From Undibacterium sp. YM2 (GTDB lineage: Bacteria; Pseudomonadota; Gammaproteobacteria; Burkholderiales; Burkholderiaceae_D): a stretch of 64,000 nucleotides of DNA. The notes under the pieces are model-generated. The model saw only the letters and a list, made by a program, of their open reading frames with translations, ran no database searches and had not been told where the DNA came from. Both the position numbers and the translations under genes were made by a program. Location: positions 2,790,001-2,854,000 of the forward strand of contig NZ_AP018441.1 in assembly GCF_009937975.1 (NCBI RefSeq). The letters are read 5' to 3'. Below, piece by piece: positions 54,311 to 63,694 of this stretch. Numbering within the stretch: position 1 is the first letter of the stretch; each line of letters begins with the position of its first letter.

Positions 54311-54742
54311 TTAAATGCGGAAACAGCAGTTGCGTATTGCGATGGGCGGAGCGCTGGAACGCGCCAGATAGGAGGGTTGTGGTTGAAGCTCTTGTTGTAG
54401 ACCGGCAATATCCATTACTTGCAAGGTCAGCGTCAATCCCGCCACTACAAAGGGCTGCACATTGGGCATTTGCGGCTTATCCAATGATTGTTTTGCATAC
54501 GGATCATCGGCATGTGCATGACACAATGCAGGCTGCTCTTTGTCCATGCCAGCACAATTGACCATTGCGACAGAGCTGAGATCTCCGGATAAAGCAGGAA
54601 TTTCACTACCCGTCATATGACCCGGGCAAACGTATGATGCCACAGCAAGCTGCATAAACAGCATGCTGAAGAGTACGATCAACGCAGTGAACAGGCGATG
54701 TGGACGGGATAATTTCACGTAATTATTGTATTTAATTAACAT
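54311..54742 (-). CDS. Periplasmic protein of copper island, unknown function
   Basis: A 143-residue protein with an N-terminal signal or anchor (LIVLFSMLFMQLAVASYVCPG). The mature part has NCAGMDKEQPALCHAHADD, possible metal ligands (C, M, H), and ends PPIAIRNCCFRI. Similar small proteins accompany copper genes in betaproteobacteria, but the family has no assigned function. The start is the ATG at 54742. It lies between the P-type ATPase and cusCBA in the same orientation, so it is probably co-expressed in metal response. Confidence 0.6.
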   Translation of the reverse strand: MLIKYNNYVKLSRPHRLFTALIVLFSMLFMQLAVASYVCPGHMTGSEIPALSGDLSSVAMVNCAGMDKEQPALCHAHADDPYAKQSLDKPQMPNVQPFVVAGLTLTLQVMDIAGLQQELQPQPSYLARSSAPPIAIRNCCFRI

Positions 54743-54840
54743 TAAAAACAAAATGGATTAGAAAATCAGTGAACAGCATCAATTTCCTTACGCAGATTAT
54801 AGTGCCTTTGCCAGATATTTCCTTGATCAGTCTCATATAG

Positions 54841-57165
54841 TCAGGTGTCGACACCATGTGTTCTCAACCGCAGAGCATTGCCTATGACGGAAGCTGAGCT
54901 CAAACTCATCGCTAAAGCAGCAATCAGTGGAGAAAGTAACCAGCCGGTCATCGGATACAAAACGCCAGCAGCGACTGGAATACCCAAGCCGTTATACAAG
55001 AAAGCAAATAGCAGATTTTGTTTCATATTTCCAACTGTGTCGTCCGACAATAAGCGTGCAACAGAGATGCCGCGCAGGTCACCTTTAACCAGGGTGACTT
55101 GGGCACTGTTCATAGCGACATCGGTGCCGGTACCCATGGCGATACCTACATTGGCTTTTGCCAGTGCGGGTGCATCATTGATCCCGTCACCTGCCATGGC
55201 AACGATGCGACCTTCTTTTTGTAGACGTTCAACCAGTATAAGTTTGTCTTGCGGCTTTACCTCTCCAAAGACTTCATCCAGGCCGAGCCGGTTACCAACA
55301 GCTTTTGCCGTGGTCAGGCCGTCACCCGTTGCCATAATGATGCGAATTCCTGATGCTTTAAGTGTGGCCAGGGCTTCCGGGGTGCTTTTCTTGATTGGGT
55401 CTGACACCGCAAGCAATCCTGCCAGTTGATTGTCCACAGCAAGGTACATGACGCTTGCGCCCTCGGCACGAAGATATTCTGCCTGCGTCATCAAGTCTTG
55501 CACTTGTACGCCCAATTGCTCCATGAGTGTCGTATTTCCCAGAGCAATCCCATGCTGATTGATGGTGCCACGCACGCCAATACCTGAACCTGATTCAAAA
55601 TTCTCTGGTTTGTCCAGATTGAGCCCCCGCTCGCGAGCTGCTCGTACAATGGCATCGGCCAAGGGATGCTCGCTACCCTGATCGAGACTGGCTGCCAGGC
55701 GCAGCACTTCGTCTTCGTGGTAGCCAGAGGATGGAATCGCTTTATTGAATGCGGGACGCCCTTCAGTCAAGGTACCGGTCTTGTCAACAATCAGGGTATC
55801 AACCTTGCGTAAATTTTCTATGGCAGCAGCATCCCGGAATAAAACGCCTTGCGTGGCACCACGACCAGTTGCCACCATGATAGACATAGGAGTCGCCAGT
55901 CCCAAGGCACAGGGACAGGCAATGATCAGTACTGAAACAGCATTGATCAGGCCAAAGACCCAGCGCGGTTCTGGTCCCCAAAAGCCCCAGGCAAAAAAAG
56001 TCAGGATGGCAATGCCGATCACGGTCGTCACGAAATATCCAGCCACAACGTCCGCCATTCGCTGCATCGGGGCCTTTGAACGCTGCGCCTGCGCAACCAT
56101 CTGAACGATTTGTGCCAGCATCGTGGCAGATCCTACCCGCTCAGAGCGCATGACTAAAGCACCATTCGTATTTAAAGTAGCACCAATGACTTTATCTCCA
56201 ACCCGTTTAGTCACAGGGACAGGTTCTCCGGTCAGCATGGATTCGTCAACGGCGCTACTTCCCTCCGTCACACTGCCATCAACCGGAACTTTTTCACCAG
56301 GGCGAACACGCAATAAATCTCCAACATGAACGTTGGCGAGAGGTATGTCTTCTTCGTTTCCATCCGCGTTGATGCGCCGAGCAGTCTTCGGAGAAAGGCC
56401 TAGCAAGGATTTGATCGCCGCCGAAGTCTGTGATCGCGCTTTAAGTTCCAGTACTTGTCCGAGTAAAGTCAGCGAAATAATCACCGCCGCCGCCTCAAAA
56501 TACACTGCAACACGTCCCATTGAAATAAACGAATCTGGAAAAACGCCAGGAGTCAATGTCGCAACCACGCTATAGATGAAAGCTGCACCAGTTCCCAAGC
56601 TGATCAATGTCCACATATTGGGACTACGGTGCAACACAGATTGCCAACCTCTTGTGAAGAAAGGCCATCCAGCCCACAACACGATAGGTGAAGCAATGGC
56701 CATTTCCACCCAACTTTGAACAGACATCTGCATCAAATGTAGCGACTCACCAGACATGGCAAGTACAAAAACAATCACGGTGAGAGGTAAAGTCCACCAG
56801 AAGCGATGCTGAAAGTCCTTCAGCTCGGAATTATCATCTGCCTCAAGTTCGGGAATCACCGGCTCCAGCGTCATACCACACTTAGGACAACTGCCCGGAT
56901 GATCTTGCCGTATTTCGGGATGCATGGGACAAGTATAGATAGCGGCGGAAGATGTTTCTTCCTCCTTTTCTGGAGTAGTCTTTGACAATATGTACTTGCC
57001 AGGTTCTGCATTAAATTTAGTATGGCATTTGCTGCTGCAAAAGTAATACATTTTTGAGTCACGTAGCTCCTTATGTTCGGACTGTTCGGTGACGGTCATG
57101 CCGCATACAGGATCTTTTAGGCCCATGTCTTTCGCAGAAGCGGGTACAGTCACTGTATCGTTCAT
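54841..57165 (-). CDS. Copper/silver-translocating P1B-type ATPase with YHS and HMBD domains
   Basis: About 774 residues. The N-terminus has a YHS domain ([30 protein letters not shown]) and then a heavy-metal binding domain ([27 protein letters not shown]). The ATPase core shows [12 protein letters not shown], the TGEP actuator loop, the transport motif CPC ([13 protein letters not shown]), DKTGTLTEG, the HP motif SEHPLADAI and [10 protein letters not shown]. This is the SilP/CopA-like class that exports Cu(I)/Ag(I) from the cytoplasm. Start by ribosome site at 57165 (MNDTV); the ATG at 57177 is possible. Confidence 0.94.
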   Translation of the reverse strand: MNDTVTVPASAKDMGLKDPVCGMTVTEQSEHKELRDSKMYYFCSSKCHTKFNAEPGKYILSKTTPEKEEETSSAAIYTCPMHPEIRQDHPGSCPKCGMTLEPVIPELEADDNSELKDFQHRFWWTLPLTVIVFVLAMSGESLHLMQMSVQSWVEMAIASPIVLWAGWPFFTRGWQSVLHRSPNMWTLISLGTGAAFIYSVVATLTPGVFPDSFISMGRVAVYFEAAAVIISLTLLGQVLELKARSQTSAAIKSLLGLSPKTARRINADGNEEDIPLANVHVGDLLRVRPGEKVPVDGSVTEGSSAVDESMLTGEPVPVTKRVGDKVIGATLNTNGALVMRSERVGSATMLAQIVQMVAQAQRSKAPMQRMADVVAGYFVTTVIGIAILTFFAWGFWGPEPRWVFGLINAVSVLIIACPCALGLATPMSIMVATGRGATQGVLFRDAAAIENLRKVDTLIVDKTGTLTEGRPAFNKAIPSSGYHEDEVLRLAASLDQGSEHPLADAIVRAARERGLNLDKPENFESGSGIGVRGTINQHGIALGNTTLMEQLGVQVQDLMTQAEYLRAEGASVMYLAVDNQLAGLLAVSDPIKKSTPEALATLKASGIRIIMATGDGLTTAKAVGNRLGLDEVFGEVKPQDKLILVERLQKEGRIVAMAGDGINDAPALAKANVGIAMGTGTDVAMNSAQVTLVKGDLRGISVARLLSDDTVGNMKQNLLFAFLYNGLGIPVAAGVLYPMTGWLLSPLIAALAMSLSSASVIGNALRLRTHGVDT

Positions 57166-57193
57166 GGTTATTTCCATTTAAGGTGTTGTTGAT

Positions 57194-57844
57194 TCAATGA
57201 CTAGCCGGACTGGCAGATAAGTACGGGAAAAATCGTGGAGTCTGCGTCGCGTATCGGGCGAATTCCTCACCAAATTGCGCCTGCATCTCTTTTTCTTCCG
57301 TGACAGCCAGACGACCATACATGATTAGCAAGATAGGGAACATGACCAATGTTAATACTGTAGGCCACTGTAATAAGAACCCCAGGAGAATTAAGACAAA
57401 AGCGACATACTGTGGGTGGCGGATTTTGGCATAAGGACCCGCAGTCGCCAGCGTATGCCTTCTTTGGGCATGGTAAAGCACATTCCAGGCACTGGATAAG
57501 AGGTAAAAGCCGAACCCCAAGAACACATAACTGGCGATGTGCAATACGCCAAAATGCGGATCACCTTTTTCTCCAAGCAAGGTGGACCATAAGTGCCCTG
57601 CGTTGTGCGACAAAATATCCAGATTGGGGTAACGCGTCTGCAACCAGCCTGACATCAGGTAAATAGTGAGCGGGAAGCCATACATTTCTACGAACAAGGC
57701 CACAATGAATGCAGAAAATGCGCTGAAACTACGCCAGTCACGCGCCGTTTGCGGTTTAAAGAAACTGAACGCAAACATGATAAAAATGGCTGAATTGAGT
57801 ATCACCAGCGACCAAAGGCCGTAGGCGTTTTCACCGTGGTCCAT
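57194..57844 (-). CDS. Isoprenylcysteine carboxyl methyltransferase-family membrane protein
   Basis: A 216-residue polytopic protein. The C-terminal methyltransferase-type block is seen as LATAGPYAKIRHPQYVAFVLILLGFLLQWPT and LAVTEEKEMQAQFGEEFARYATQTPRFFPYL. Family members in bacterial metal islands are common, with unknown substrate; a lipid or quinone-like methylation role is only inference. The ATG at 57844 has GGAG eight bases upstream, within the end of the preceding gene, so I use that start. Confidence 0.85.
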   Translation of the reverse strand: MDHGENAYGLWSLVILNSAIFIMFAFSFFKPQTARDWRSFSAFSAFIVALFVEMYGFPLTIYLMSGWLQTRYPNLDILSHNAGHLWSTLLGEKGDPHFGVLHIASYVFLGFGFYLLSSAWNVLYHAQRRHTLATAGPYAKIRHPQYVAFVLILLGFLLQWPTVLTLVMFPILLIMYGRLAVTEEKEMQAQFGEEFARYATQTPRFFPYLSASPASH

Positions 57845-58118
57845 GGCGGCTCTCCTTATTCGCGCTGGCATCCTTGCCTTCGTCACTTGGCGACTCTGCA
57901 TCGTGATGATGGTTATGATGTCCATGTCCGTGATGCATGAAGACGTGCATCAGCGGACAGGCCAGCAACAACAAAAATGGTAACGCGCCGATCACGTGCG
58001 CCAGATGTTCTGTCAATAGAAAATAGGCAGCAACTGCACCAATGACAAGATATCCCAGAGCGTATCTGGAGCGCCAGAAACTGCCTGGTTCATTCTGATT
58101 TTCGTGTTCGTGATTCAT
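57831..58118 (-). CDS. DUF2933-family His-rich membrane protein
   Basis: A 95-residue protein with two hydrophobic helices (YALGYLVIGAVAAYFLLTEH, VIGALPFLLLLACPLMHVFMHHGHGH) and a His-rich tail with HGHGHHNHHHD. The CPLMHxFMHxGHGxH pattern is characteristic of DUF2933 proteins, which accompany copper resistance genes. The His cluster suggests metal binding on the cytosolic or periplasmic face. It overlaps the next gene by 14 bases. Confidence 0.85.
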   Translation of the reverse strand: MNHEHENQNEPGSFWRSRYALGYLVIGAVAAYFLLTEHLAHVIGALPFLLLLACPLMHVFMHHGHGHHNHHHDAESPSDEGKDASANKESRHGPR

Positions 58119-58129
58119 GGCGCATCCTC

Positions 58130-58579
58130 TTATTTGGTAATGGCTGTCGACGCAGGCATTCTATCCATCATCATTTGCATCATGCCTTCCATCATTTCCA
58201 TGCGTTTTTCCATCATTTTGTGCATGGACATGTCTTTTTGCATGCCTCCCTTTGCTTGGGCTTTTTTATCGTCGGCCATCTTGCCCATCATCGCCATGCC
58301 AGCCTGCATCGCTTTCATGTGATCCGCCATCAAGGCACTGCGTTCCTCTGGACTCTTTGCATTCATCATATTTTCATGCATGTCATGCATCGACTTGATC
58401 TGGTCATCTATTTTTTGCATGGATACCTTGTTTGCGCTTTCAGTGGCTGCATCGACTTTGGCAGAGGCGCTGGCAGAAGCCGGGTGATGCTTTGTATGGT
58501 CTACAGGTTCAGCGGCCCATATGCTTGAAGCAACCATCAGCAAGCTTGCAATACTTAAGACTGGACGAAGCGATATCAT
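58130..58579 (-). CDS. Met/His-rich periplasmic copper-binding protein
   Basis: A 149-residue protein. The signal peptide (ISLRPVLSIASLLMVASSIWA) is followed by a DHTKHH stretch and a very Met-rich C-terminal half (MQAGMAMMGKMADD, MQKDMSMHKMMEKRMEMMEGM). Dense Met and His clusters are known to bind Cu(I)/Cu(II), so a periplasmic copper buffer or sponge function is inferred. No catalytic domain is seen. Its position upstream of the DUF2933 gene suggests one transcription unit. The upstream 250 bases hold no gene and should contain the promoter. Confidence 0.8.
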   Translation of the reverse strand: MISLRPVLSIASLLMVASSIWAAEPVDHTKHHPASASASAKVDAATESANKVSMQKIDDQIKSMHDMHENMMNAKSPEERSALMADHMKAMQAGMAMMGKMADDKKAQAKGGMQKDMSMHKMMEKRMEMMEGMMQMMMDRMPASTAITK

Positions 58580-58832
58580 CGTTAACTCCTTTGTATACGA
58601 TCGTTTGAAAAAAATCTACACCTTGAAAGTAGCAAATATGAATAGAATTGTTTCTGAAAATGTGTTTGCCTGAATTCACTATAGGCGCTGTACCCGGGTA
58701 CGGAGTCAATCATCATTCATGCGTATTACAATCTGTTTGATCTGCATCAAGTACCCGTCTTCGTACTATGGAAAAGATCGCTTGAAAGACAACAAATACT
58801 ACATTTTTCACATGAAATGAAACATCGGACAC

Positions 58833-59261
58833 TTATTTGGGCTTTCTTGAAGACCAGTGCACGTGGACGATCTTCCATTTGTCGCCGGTTTTTTGTTGCA
58901 GCGCGGTTTCTGTCCCCAGAATGACGACATCTTTGCCACCGATCTTTGTCTTGGTTTCTGTCTCTTCCCAAATCACGGCCAAATTGCCTTCAATGCGCTG
59001 GCTTTGTTGCAACACAGACCGTTTTGATGCTTTAGCAAAAGTCATATCACCTGGCATGTGATGCTCAGCATATTCAGCCCGGGAACGTTCGACATAGCCG
59101 GATTCATAAATAGTGACATCAGCTGCCAGCACTTCGCTTGCCTTTGCCTTGTCACCAGCTACAAGTGCGGTGTGGAAGTCTGCAAGTGCTTCTTTAGGTT
59201 CGTTGGCAAAACTGATGATGGTCGCCGTACTGAGCAATGCAATGGCAGCTATTTTTCGCAT
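58833..59261 (-). CDS. NTF2-like / SnoaL-family secreted protein
   Basis: A 142-residue protein with a signal peptide (IAAIALLSTATIISFA) and an NTF2-like domain: ALADFHTALVAGDKAKASEVLAADVTIYESGYVERSRAEYAEHHM, then GTETALQQKTGDKWKIVHVHWSSRKP. Similar proteins occur in copper and multimetal islands, where they probably bind a ligand in the periplasm; no enzyme activity is proven. Confidence 0.83.
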   Translation of the reverse strand: MRKIAAIALLSTATIISFANEPKEALADFHTALVAGDKAKASEVLAADVTIYESGYVERSRAEYAEHHMPGDMTFAKASKRSVLQQSQRIEGNLAVIWEETETKTKIGGKDVVILGTETALQQKTGDKWKIVHVHWSSRKPK

Positions 59262-59344
59262 GGTCGTTATCTCCAGTATTTAAATATGATGAATAGGACT
59301 GGCCAGCAACAAAAGAGTGCTAGCCAGCGCTCCCACAATAGCGA

Positions 59345-59686
59345 TTACTTGGCAACTTGAATCTCGGTCGCAAAAATGGCACCGTCAGCCTTTTCAGCCT
59401 TGAACTTCACCTTGTCGCCCACTTTAAAAGTATCCAGCACTGCGGGATCTTTGAGGCGAAATACCATTGTCATACCGGGCATATCCAGGTTCTTGATATC
59501 GCCGTGTTTCAACGTGATCTTGTTAGCACTTTTATCGATTTTTTTGACTTCCCCATCGGTCATGTCACTATTGGTGCTATTTGCGGAAGCGGAAGCTGTT
59601 GCAGACATTGAGTGATCGGCAGCAATAGCTGTATGGAATGCGGCAGCAGTGAAAATGCTCAGCGCCAGAAATTTAATGATGGACAT
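59345..59686 (-). CDS. cusF: CusF-like periplasmic copper chaperone
   Basis: A 113-residue protein. The signal peptide (MSIIKFLALSIFTAAAFHTAIA) precedes a small OB-like CusF domain with KITLKHGDIKNLDMPGMTMVFRL, carrying the His and the M-x-M copper ligands (MPGMTM). The family Trp is replaced: the residue before the Met motif region is Leu rather than Trp, so copper binding may differ from E. coli CusF. It is a second CusF domain in this island besides the one fused to CusB. Confidence 0.85.
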   Translation of the reverse strand: MSIIKFLALSIFTAAAFHTAIAADHSMSATASASANSTNSDMTDGEVKKIDKSANKITLKHGDIKNLDMPGMTMVFRLKDPAVLDTFKVGDKVKFKAEKADGAIFATEIQVAK

Positions 59687-59751
59687 GATGTTTCCTATTT
59701 TTTTGAATAATCAATTTGCCGGGCAGTCAGTTGATCGCCCGGTATTTACGG

Positions 59752-60273
59752 TTAATGCTTGTGTTCGTGAGCATCAATATCAGCTTTAGCAACAGCTTTG
59801 CCTCTTGCAACGGTAACTTTGCCCTTCATACCGGCGTCATAATGACCTGGTTGGAGGCAGGCAAAATCAATCTTGCCCGCCTTGGTGAACTGCCAGACAA
59901 CTTCACCAGCTTGCCCACCAGCCAAGGTGATCATGTTCGGATCACTGTGTTCCATTTCCGGATTTTTCTTCATGACTTCGTAGTGTTCTTTGAGCTCCTT
60001 TTCCGTACCCAAGACGAATTCATGTTTAATGCCACCAGAATTTTTAATCACGAAACGAATGGTTTCACCTTGCTTGGCGACGATGTTGGACGGTGTAAAT
60101 CGCATGTTGTCAGTCATATTGACATTGACGGTACGGGTAGTTGCGGTGGCGGTGCCTGGTTTGCCGATGGCTTCGTTGTCATGACCTTGTGCGTGGTCAT
60201 CATGGGCGAAACTGGCCTGAGCGGCGAATGCGAGAGCCAACGTGACTGCGATGGTAGTAAGGCGAGTTTTCAT
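59752..60273 (-). CDS. Cupredoxin-domain periplasmic copper protein
   Basis: A 173-residue protein with a signal peptide (LTTIAVTLALAFAAQASFA), a His-rich spacer (HDDHAQGHD) and a type-1 copper fold with ligand His in GGIKHEFVLG and the C-H-M set in DFACLQPGHYDAGMKG. It ends in HEHKH. Such cupredoxins occur beside multicopper oxidase genes in copper islands and probably donate or receive copper or electrons. Length is longer than plastocyanin because of the His-rich ends. Confidence 0.88.
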   Translation of the reverse strand: MKTRLTTIAVTLALAFAAQASFAHDDHAQGHDNEAIGKPGTATATTRTVNVNMTDNMRFTPSNIVAKQGETIRFVIKNSGGIKHEFVLGTEKELKEHYEVMKKNPEMEHSDPNMITLAGGQAGEVVWQFTKAGKIDFACLQPGHYDAGMKGKVTVARGKAVAKADIDAHEHKH

Positions 60274-60298
60274 GGGGTGATCCTTTCAGTGTTAAAAA

Positions 60299-61711
60299 TT
60301 AATGTTCCATCTTGCCGACAGGTTTGCGGACTTGTATTTCTACTTGTTGCTGATTTCTTTGTTTCAAAGGCATGGATTTACCGCCTACAGTCGTTGCCCG
60401 TGCAGGTTCCGCGATGTTGCTGGTCCATTCCTGTGCAACTGTTCCTGGCGGGTGCTTGTACCATCCGTGATCCTTGTAGTCGCCTCGCTTCTGGTCTTTC
60501 CTGACTTTGAGGACACTGAACATGCCGCCCATCTCGACACCGCCAAATGGGCCTTCACCCGTCATCATTGGCAAGGTATTGTCCGGAAGCGGCATTTCCA
60601 TCTCTCCCATATCAGCCATGCCACGTTCACCCATGGCCATGTATTCAGGGATGAGGCTGGTGATTTTCTTAGCAACGCCGGTGTGATCAACGCCAATCAG
60701 GTTAGGCGTGTCGTGACCCATCGCGTTCATGGTGTGGTGCGACTTGTGGCAATGGAAGGCCCAGTCACCTTCTTCATCTGCCAAAAATTCGATCTGGCGC
60801 ATTTGGCCTACCGCAATATCTGTCGTAACTTCTGGCCAGCGCGCAGAATGCGGAACCGGGCCGCCATCCGTGCCTGTGACCTGGAACTCATGACCATGAA
60901 TGTGAATAGGATGATTTGTCATCGTCAGGTTACCGATACGGATACGAACCTTGTCGTTCTTGCGGACGACAAACGGGTCAATCCCAGGGAAGACGCGGCT
61001 ATTCCAGCTCCATAGATTGAAGTCCAGCATGGTTGAAGTCTTGGGGGTAAAAGCACCAGGATCAATATCGTAGGCATTGAGTAAAAATACGAAATCGCGA
61101 TCCACTTCAGCAATCTGCGGATGTTTAGCTTTGGGATGCGTTACCCAAAACCCCATCATACCCATCGCCATTTGTGTCATTTCATCTGCATGCGGGTGAT
61201 ACATGAAGGTGCCAGGCCTGCGTGCGACAAACTCATACATGAATGTCTTACCAGGCTGTATCGACTTTTGGGTTAGGCCTGAAACACCATCCATGCCGTT
61301 CGGCAGGCGTTGCCCATGCCAGTGCATGCTGGTATGTTCTGGCAGCTTGTTAGTGACAAATATTCGCACGCGGTCACCTTCGACCACTTCAATGGTGGGG
61401 CCAGGTGACTGGCCGTTATAGCCCCACAAGTGTGCTTTCATGCCTGGTGCCATTTCACGCACTACAGGCTCCGCCACCAGATGAAATTCCTTGACACCAT
61501 TATTCATCCTCCATGGCAAGGTCCAGCCATTGAGGGTCACCACAGGGTTATAGGGGCGTCCTGTATTTGGCACTAGCGGTGCCATGGTATCCGGCGAGGT
61601 CTGGGTGACTGGTTCTGGCAATGCTGCCATGGCGACTTTGCTGACTGACGCAGCGGAAGCTGCAGCAGTAATAGCGCCGAGGCCGCTTAAAAAATTTCTT
61701 CTTGAACTCAT
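60299..61711 (-). CDS. Tat-exported multicopper oxidase (CopA/CueO-like)
   Basis: About 470 residues starting MSSRRNFLSGLGAITAAASA, a Tat signal with RRNFL. Copper ligands are visible in TSMHWHGQRL, FMYHPHADEM, NHPIHIHGHEF and WAFHCHKSHHTMNAMGHD, the four conserved multicopper oxidase blocks. A Met-rich loop (MAMGERGMADMGEMEMP) would bind Cu(I). It probably oxidises periplasmic Cu(I) to the less toxic Cu(II). GGAAAT precedes the ATG at 61711. Confidence 0.93.
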   Translation of the reverse strand: MSSRRNFLSGLGAITAAASAASVSKVAMAALPEPVTQTSPDTMAPLVPNTGRPYNPVVTLNGWTLPWRMNNGVKEFHLVAEPVVREMAPGMKAHLWGYNGQSPGPTIEVVEGDRVRIFVTNKLPEHTSMHWHGQRLPNGMDGVSGLTQKSIQPGKTFMYEFVARRPGTFMYHPHADEMTQMAMGMMGFWVTHPKAKHPQIAEVDRDFVFLLNAYDIDPGAFTPKTSTMLDFNLWSWNSRVFPGIDPFVVRKNDKVRIRIGNLTMTNHPIHIHGHEFQVTGTDGGPVPHSARWPEVTTDIAVGQMRQIEFLADEEGDWAFHCHKSHHTMNAMGHDTPNLIGVDHTGVAKKITSLIPEYMAMGERGMADMGEMEMPLPDNTLPMMTGEGPFGGVEMGGMFSVLKVRKDQKRGDYKDHGWYKHPPGTVAQEWTSNIAEPARATTVGGKSMPLKQRNQQQVEIQVRKPVGKMEH

Positions 61712-61744
61712 TTTATTTCCTCTATTGTGCAATGCGCGATGTCA

Positions 61745-63178
61745 TCAATGTCCAGCAGCCGGTGCATCGCTGCCCCCTATACCGCTCATCGGTGCTGAGC
61801 TCATGCTGGGACGGCCCAATAAACTCATTTCCAGATCGGCCTGCGCAATCCAGAAATCACGGCTGGCCTCAATCGCGCTGTTGACACCGGCGATTTGGGA
61901 GCGTGCATCGGCCAGCAGATCAAACACGCCGATCAGCATGCCGTTGTAGCGCAATTGGTTTTCTTCAGACACGCGCTTCTTCAAAGGCACGATTTCGTTT
62001 TGATAATGCATGGCGACGTCATAGCTTGAGCGATAGCCCAGATAGGCTTCCCTGACTTCAGAGCGCGCATTGATGGCAATTTCTGCCGTGCGATTGACTG
62101 CCTGCATATATAGTGCTTCCGCTTTCGCGATTTTGGCATCGCTCCAGTCAAACAATGGCAACTCCAGTGTCACCGAGTAACCTTTCTGTATTGGTTGATC
62201 ATTGAACGTATTACGGATGGCACCCACTTCCAGCACATTGATGAAACGGGTAGCCTTACTTAGTCCCAGATTTTTAGCCAGTTGCTCTGTACTCAGACGA
62301 GCCGCCTGAACATCCAGGCGTTGTGTCATCGCTAGTTGCTCGACATTCGGTATGTCATCTGGCTTTTTAGGTAGGTCGGGCAATCTAAGCGGCAAGGTAA
62401 AGGCTGTTTGAGCCCCCCATAACCCCATCAGGCGCGTCAATTTCTCTTTGCTACGCGTTTGCGCCTGCTCAGCACGCGCCAGATTGAGGGCGGCTTCAGC
62501 AAAAAAACCTTGTTCGCGGGCCTGTTGCAGTTTGTTGTAATTACCGGCCTTTGCAAGCCGTCCTGCCAACTCTGCGCCTGCGTCAGCGGCTTTTTTGACC
62601 TGTTGCATGTACAGCATGGTCTGGTCTGCAGCCACTGCCGTGTAGTAGGCTTTGCGCGTTTCCGCAGCCAAAGTCAGCATTTGCATAGTCACTTCACGCT
62701 TGGTTTGCTCGAAGCGACGTTGTTCCATCTGCCTGGTTAAAGGCATGGTCAACAGGTGGGCAATATTAAAAGTCAAGCTGCGGTCGATTTCAATTTCACT
62801 ACTTTGCCGTGTACGGCTGAATGAAAAACCGGGATTGGGTAGGCGGCCGGCCTGCACAAAATCAGACTCGGAAATGCCCAGTTCATAGAACGAAGCCTGT
62901 AGCCCGCGATTATTGAGCAAGGCGATTTGCACAGCATCGTCGACAGTCAAGGGAGACGCAAGTAATTCTTTTACCCTTTTTGCTGCGGTATCAGTTGCGT
63001 TATCAGAGCGCTGCCAGCTAACTTCCTTGCCAAGGCGCTCCTTGGCAACTTGCTCTACCGTAGAAAATCCGCCATCGGCACTAAAACTGGCGCAACCGCC
63101 CAATATCAATGGGAGGCTTATCAGCGCAGCGAGTTTGCCTGACAGGTGGAAAAACTTGCCATTTGAGGCTGTTCGCAT
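61745..63178 (-). CDS. TolC-family outer membrane lipoprotein factor
   Basis: About 477 residues. The lipobox signal peptide (LAALISLPLILGGCAS) predicts a lipidated outer-membrane factor, followed by paired OEP helices with LLNNRGLQASFYELGISESDFVQAGRLPNPGFSFSRTRQ and YLGYRSSYDVAMHYQNEIVPLKKRVSEENQLRYNGMLIGVFDLLADARSQ. It is of the NodT/CusC class. It is the second outer-membrane factor in this island and has no RND pump beside it, so it may serve the multicopper oxidase region or another efflux system. The ATG at 63178 has GGAA upstream. Confidence 0.88.
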   Translation of the reverse strand: MRTASNGKFFHLSGKLAALISLPLILGGCASFSADGGFSTVEQVAKERLGKEVSWQRSDNATDTAAKRVKELLASPLTVDDAVQIALLNNRGLQASFYELGISESDFVQAGRLPNPGFSFSRTRQSSEIEIDRSLTFNIAHLLTMPLTRQMEQRRFEQTKREVTMQMLTLAAETRKAYYTAVAADQTMLYMQQVKKAADAGAELAGRLAKAGNYNKLQQAREQGFFAEAALNLARAEQAQTRSKEKLTRLMGLWGAQTAFTLPLRLPDLPKKPDDIPNVEQLAMTQRLDVQAARLSTEQLAKNLGLSKATRFINVLEVGAIRNTFNDQPIQKGYSVTLELPLFDWSDAKIAKAEALYMQAVNRTAEIAINARSEVREAYLGYRSSYDVAMHYQNEIVPLKKRVSEENQLRYNGMLIGVFDLLADARSQIAGVNSAIEASRDFWIAQADLEMSLLGRPSMSSAPMSGIGGSDAPAAGH

Positions 63179-63189
63179 GGTAGGTTCCT

Positions 63190-63558
63190 TTATTTTGTAT
63201 GACTGCTGTGATCCATCGACTTGGCCTTGTCCGTTGCGGGAGTTTCCTTTTCTTTCGCGGCAGGCTTCGTGTCGGTGGTGTCTGGCTCTCTGGCCTGTTT
63301 GGCATAAACTCGCCATCCGCCTATACGCGCCGTTGTGTCATTCAACTCCTTCCAGGAGCCAACTTCCTGATCTGTAAAGGGACGATAGTTTTGTAAAGTG
63401 GACAGGTAGACCACCGGTGGCACGATGGCCTGGGCGTCTGCGGGATTTGGTCGTTGGCTGCGGCTTGCTTCCTGGGCAAGGACGTTCTGACCCATGGTAA
63501 GCAAGGCGAGCATAGCCAGTACCAACCGTAGCCCTGACGGAAAAATAGATGGATTCAT
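63190..63558 (-). CDS. Hypothetical secreted protein
   Basis: A 122-residue protein from the ATG at 63558 (MNPSIFPSGLRLVLAML) with a signal peptide ending near VLA. The mature part has VYLSTLQNYRPFTDQEVGSWKELNDTTARIGGWRVYAKQA and a charged Lys/Thr tail ending MDHSSHTK. Proteins of this type are seen upstream of outer-membrane factor genes in copper islands, with unknown role. GGAT precedes the ATG. Confidence 0.7.
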   Translation of the reverse strand: MNPSIFPSGLRLVLAMLALLTMGQNVLAQEASRSQRPNPADAQAIVPPVVYLSTLQNYRPFTDQEVGSWKELNDTTARIGGWRVYAKQAREPDTTDTKPAAKEKETPATDKAKSMDHSSHTK

Positions 63559-63694
63559 GAAATCCTCAGTGAGTAATAGATAATGTGTCCAAGACGAACC
63601 GTGCAAATACAGACGCGGCAACGCAATGGCGGATATCAACGCATGGCTAAGCTGATTGAAACAGACGAATCAGCGCCTCTATAGCTTCAAATAG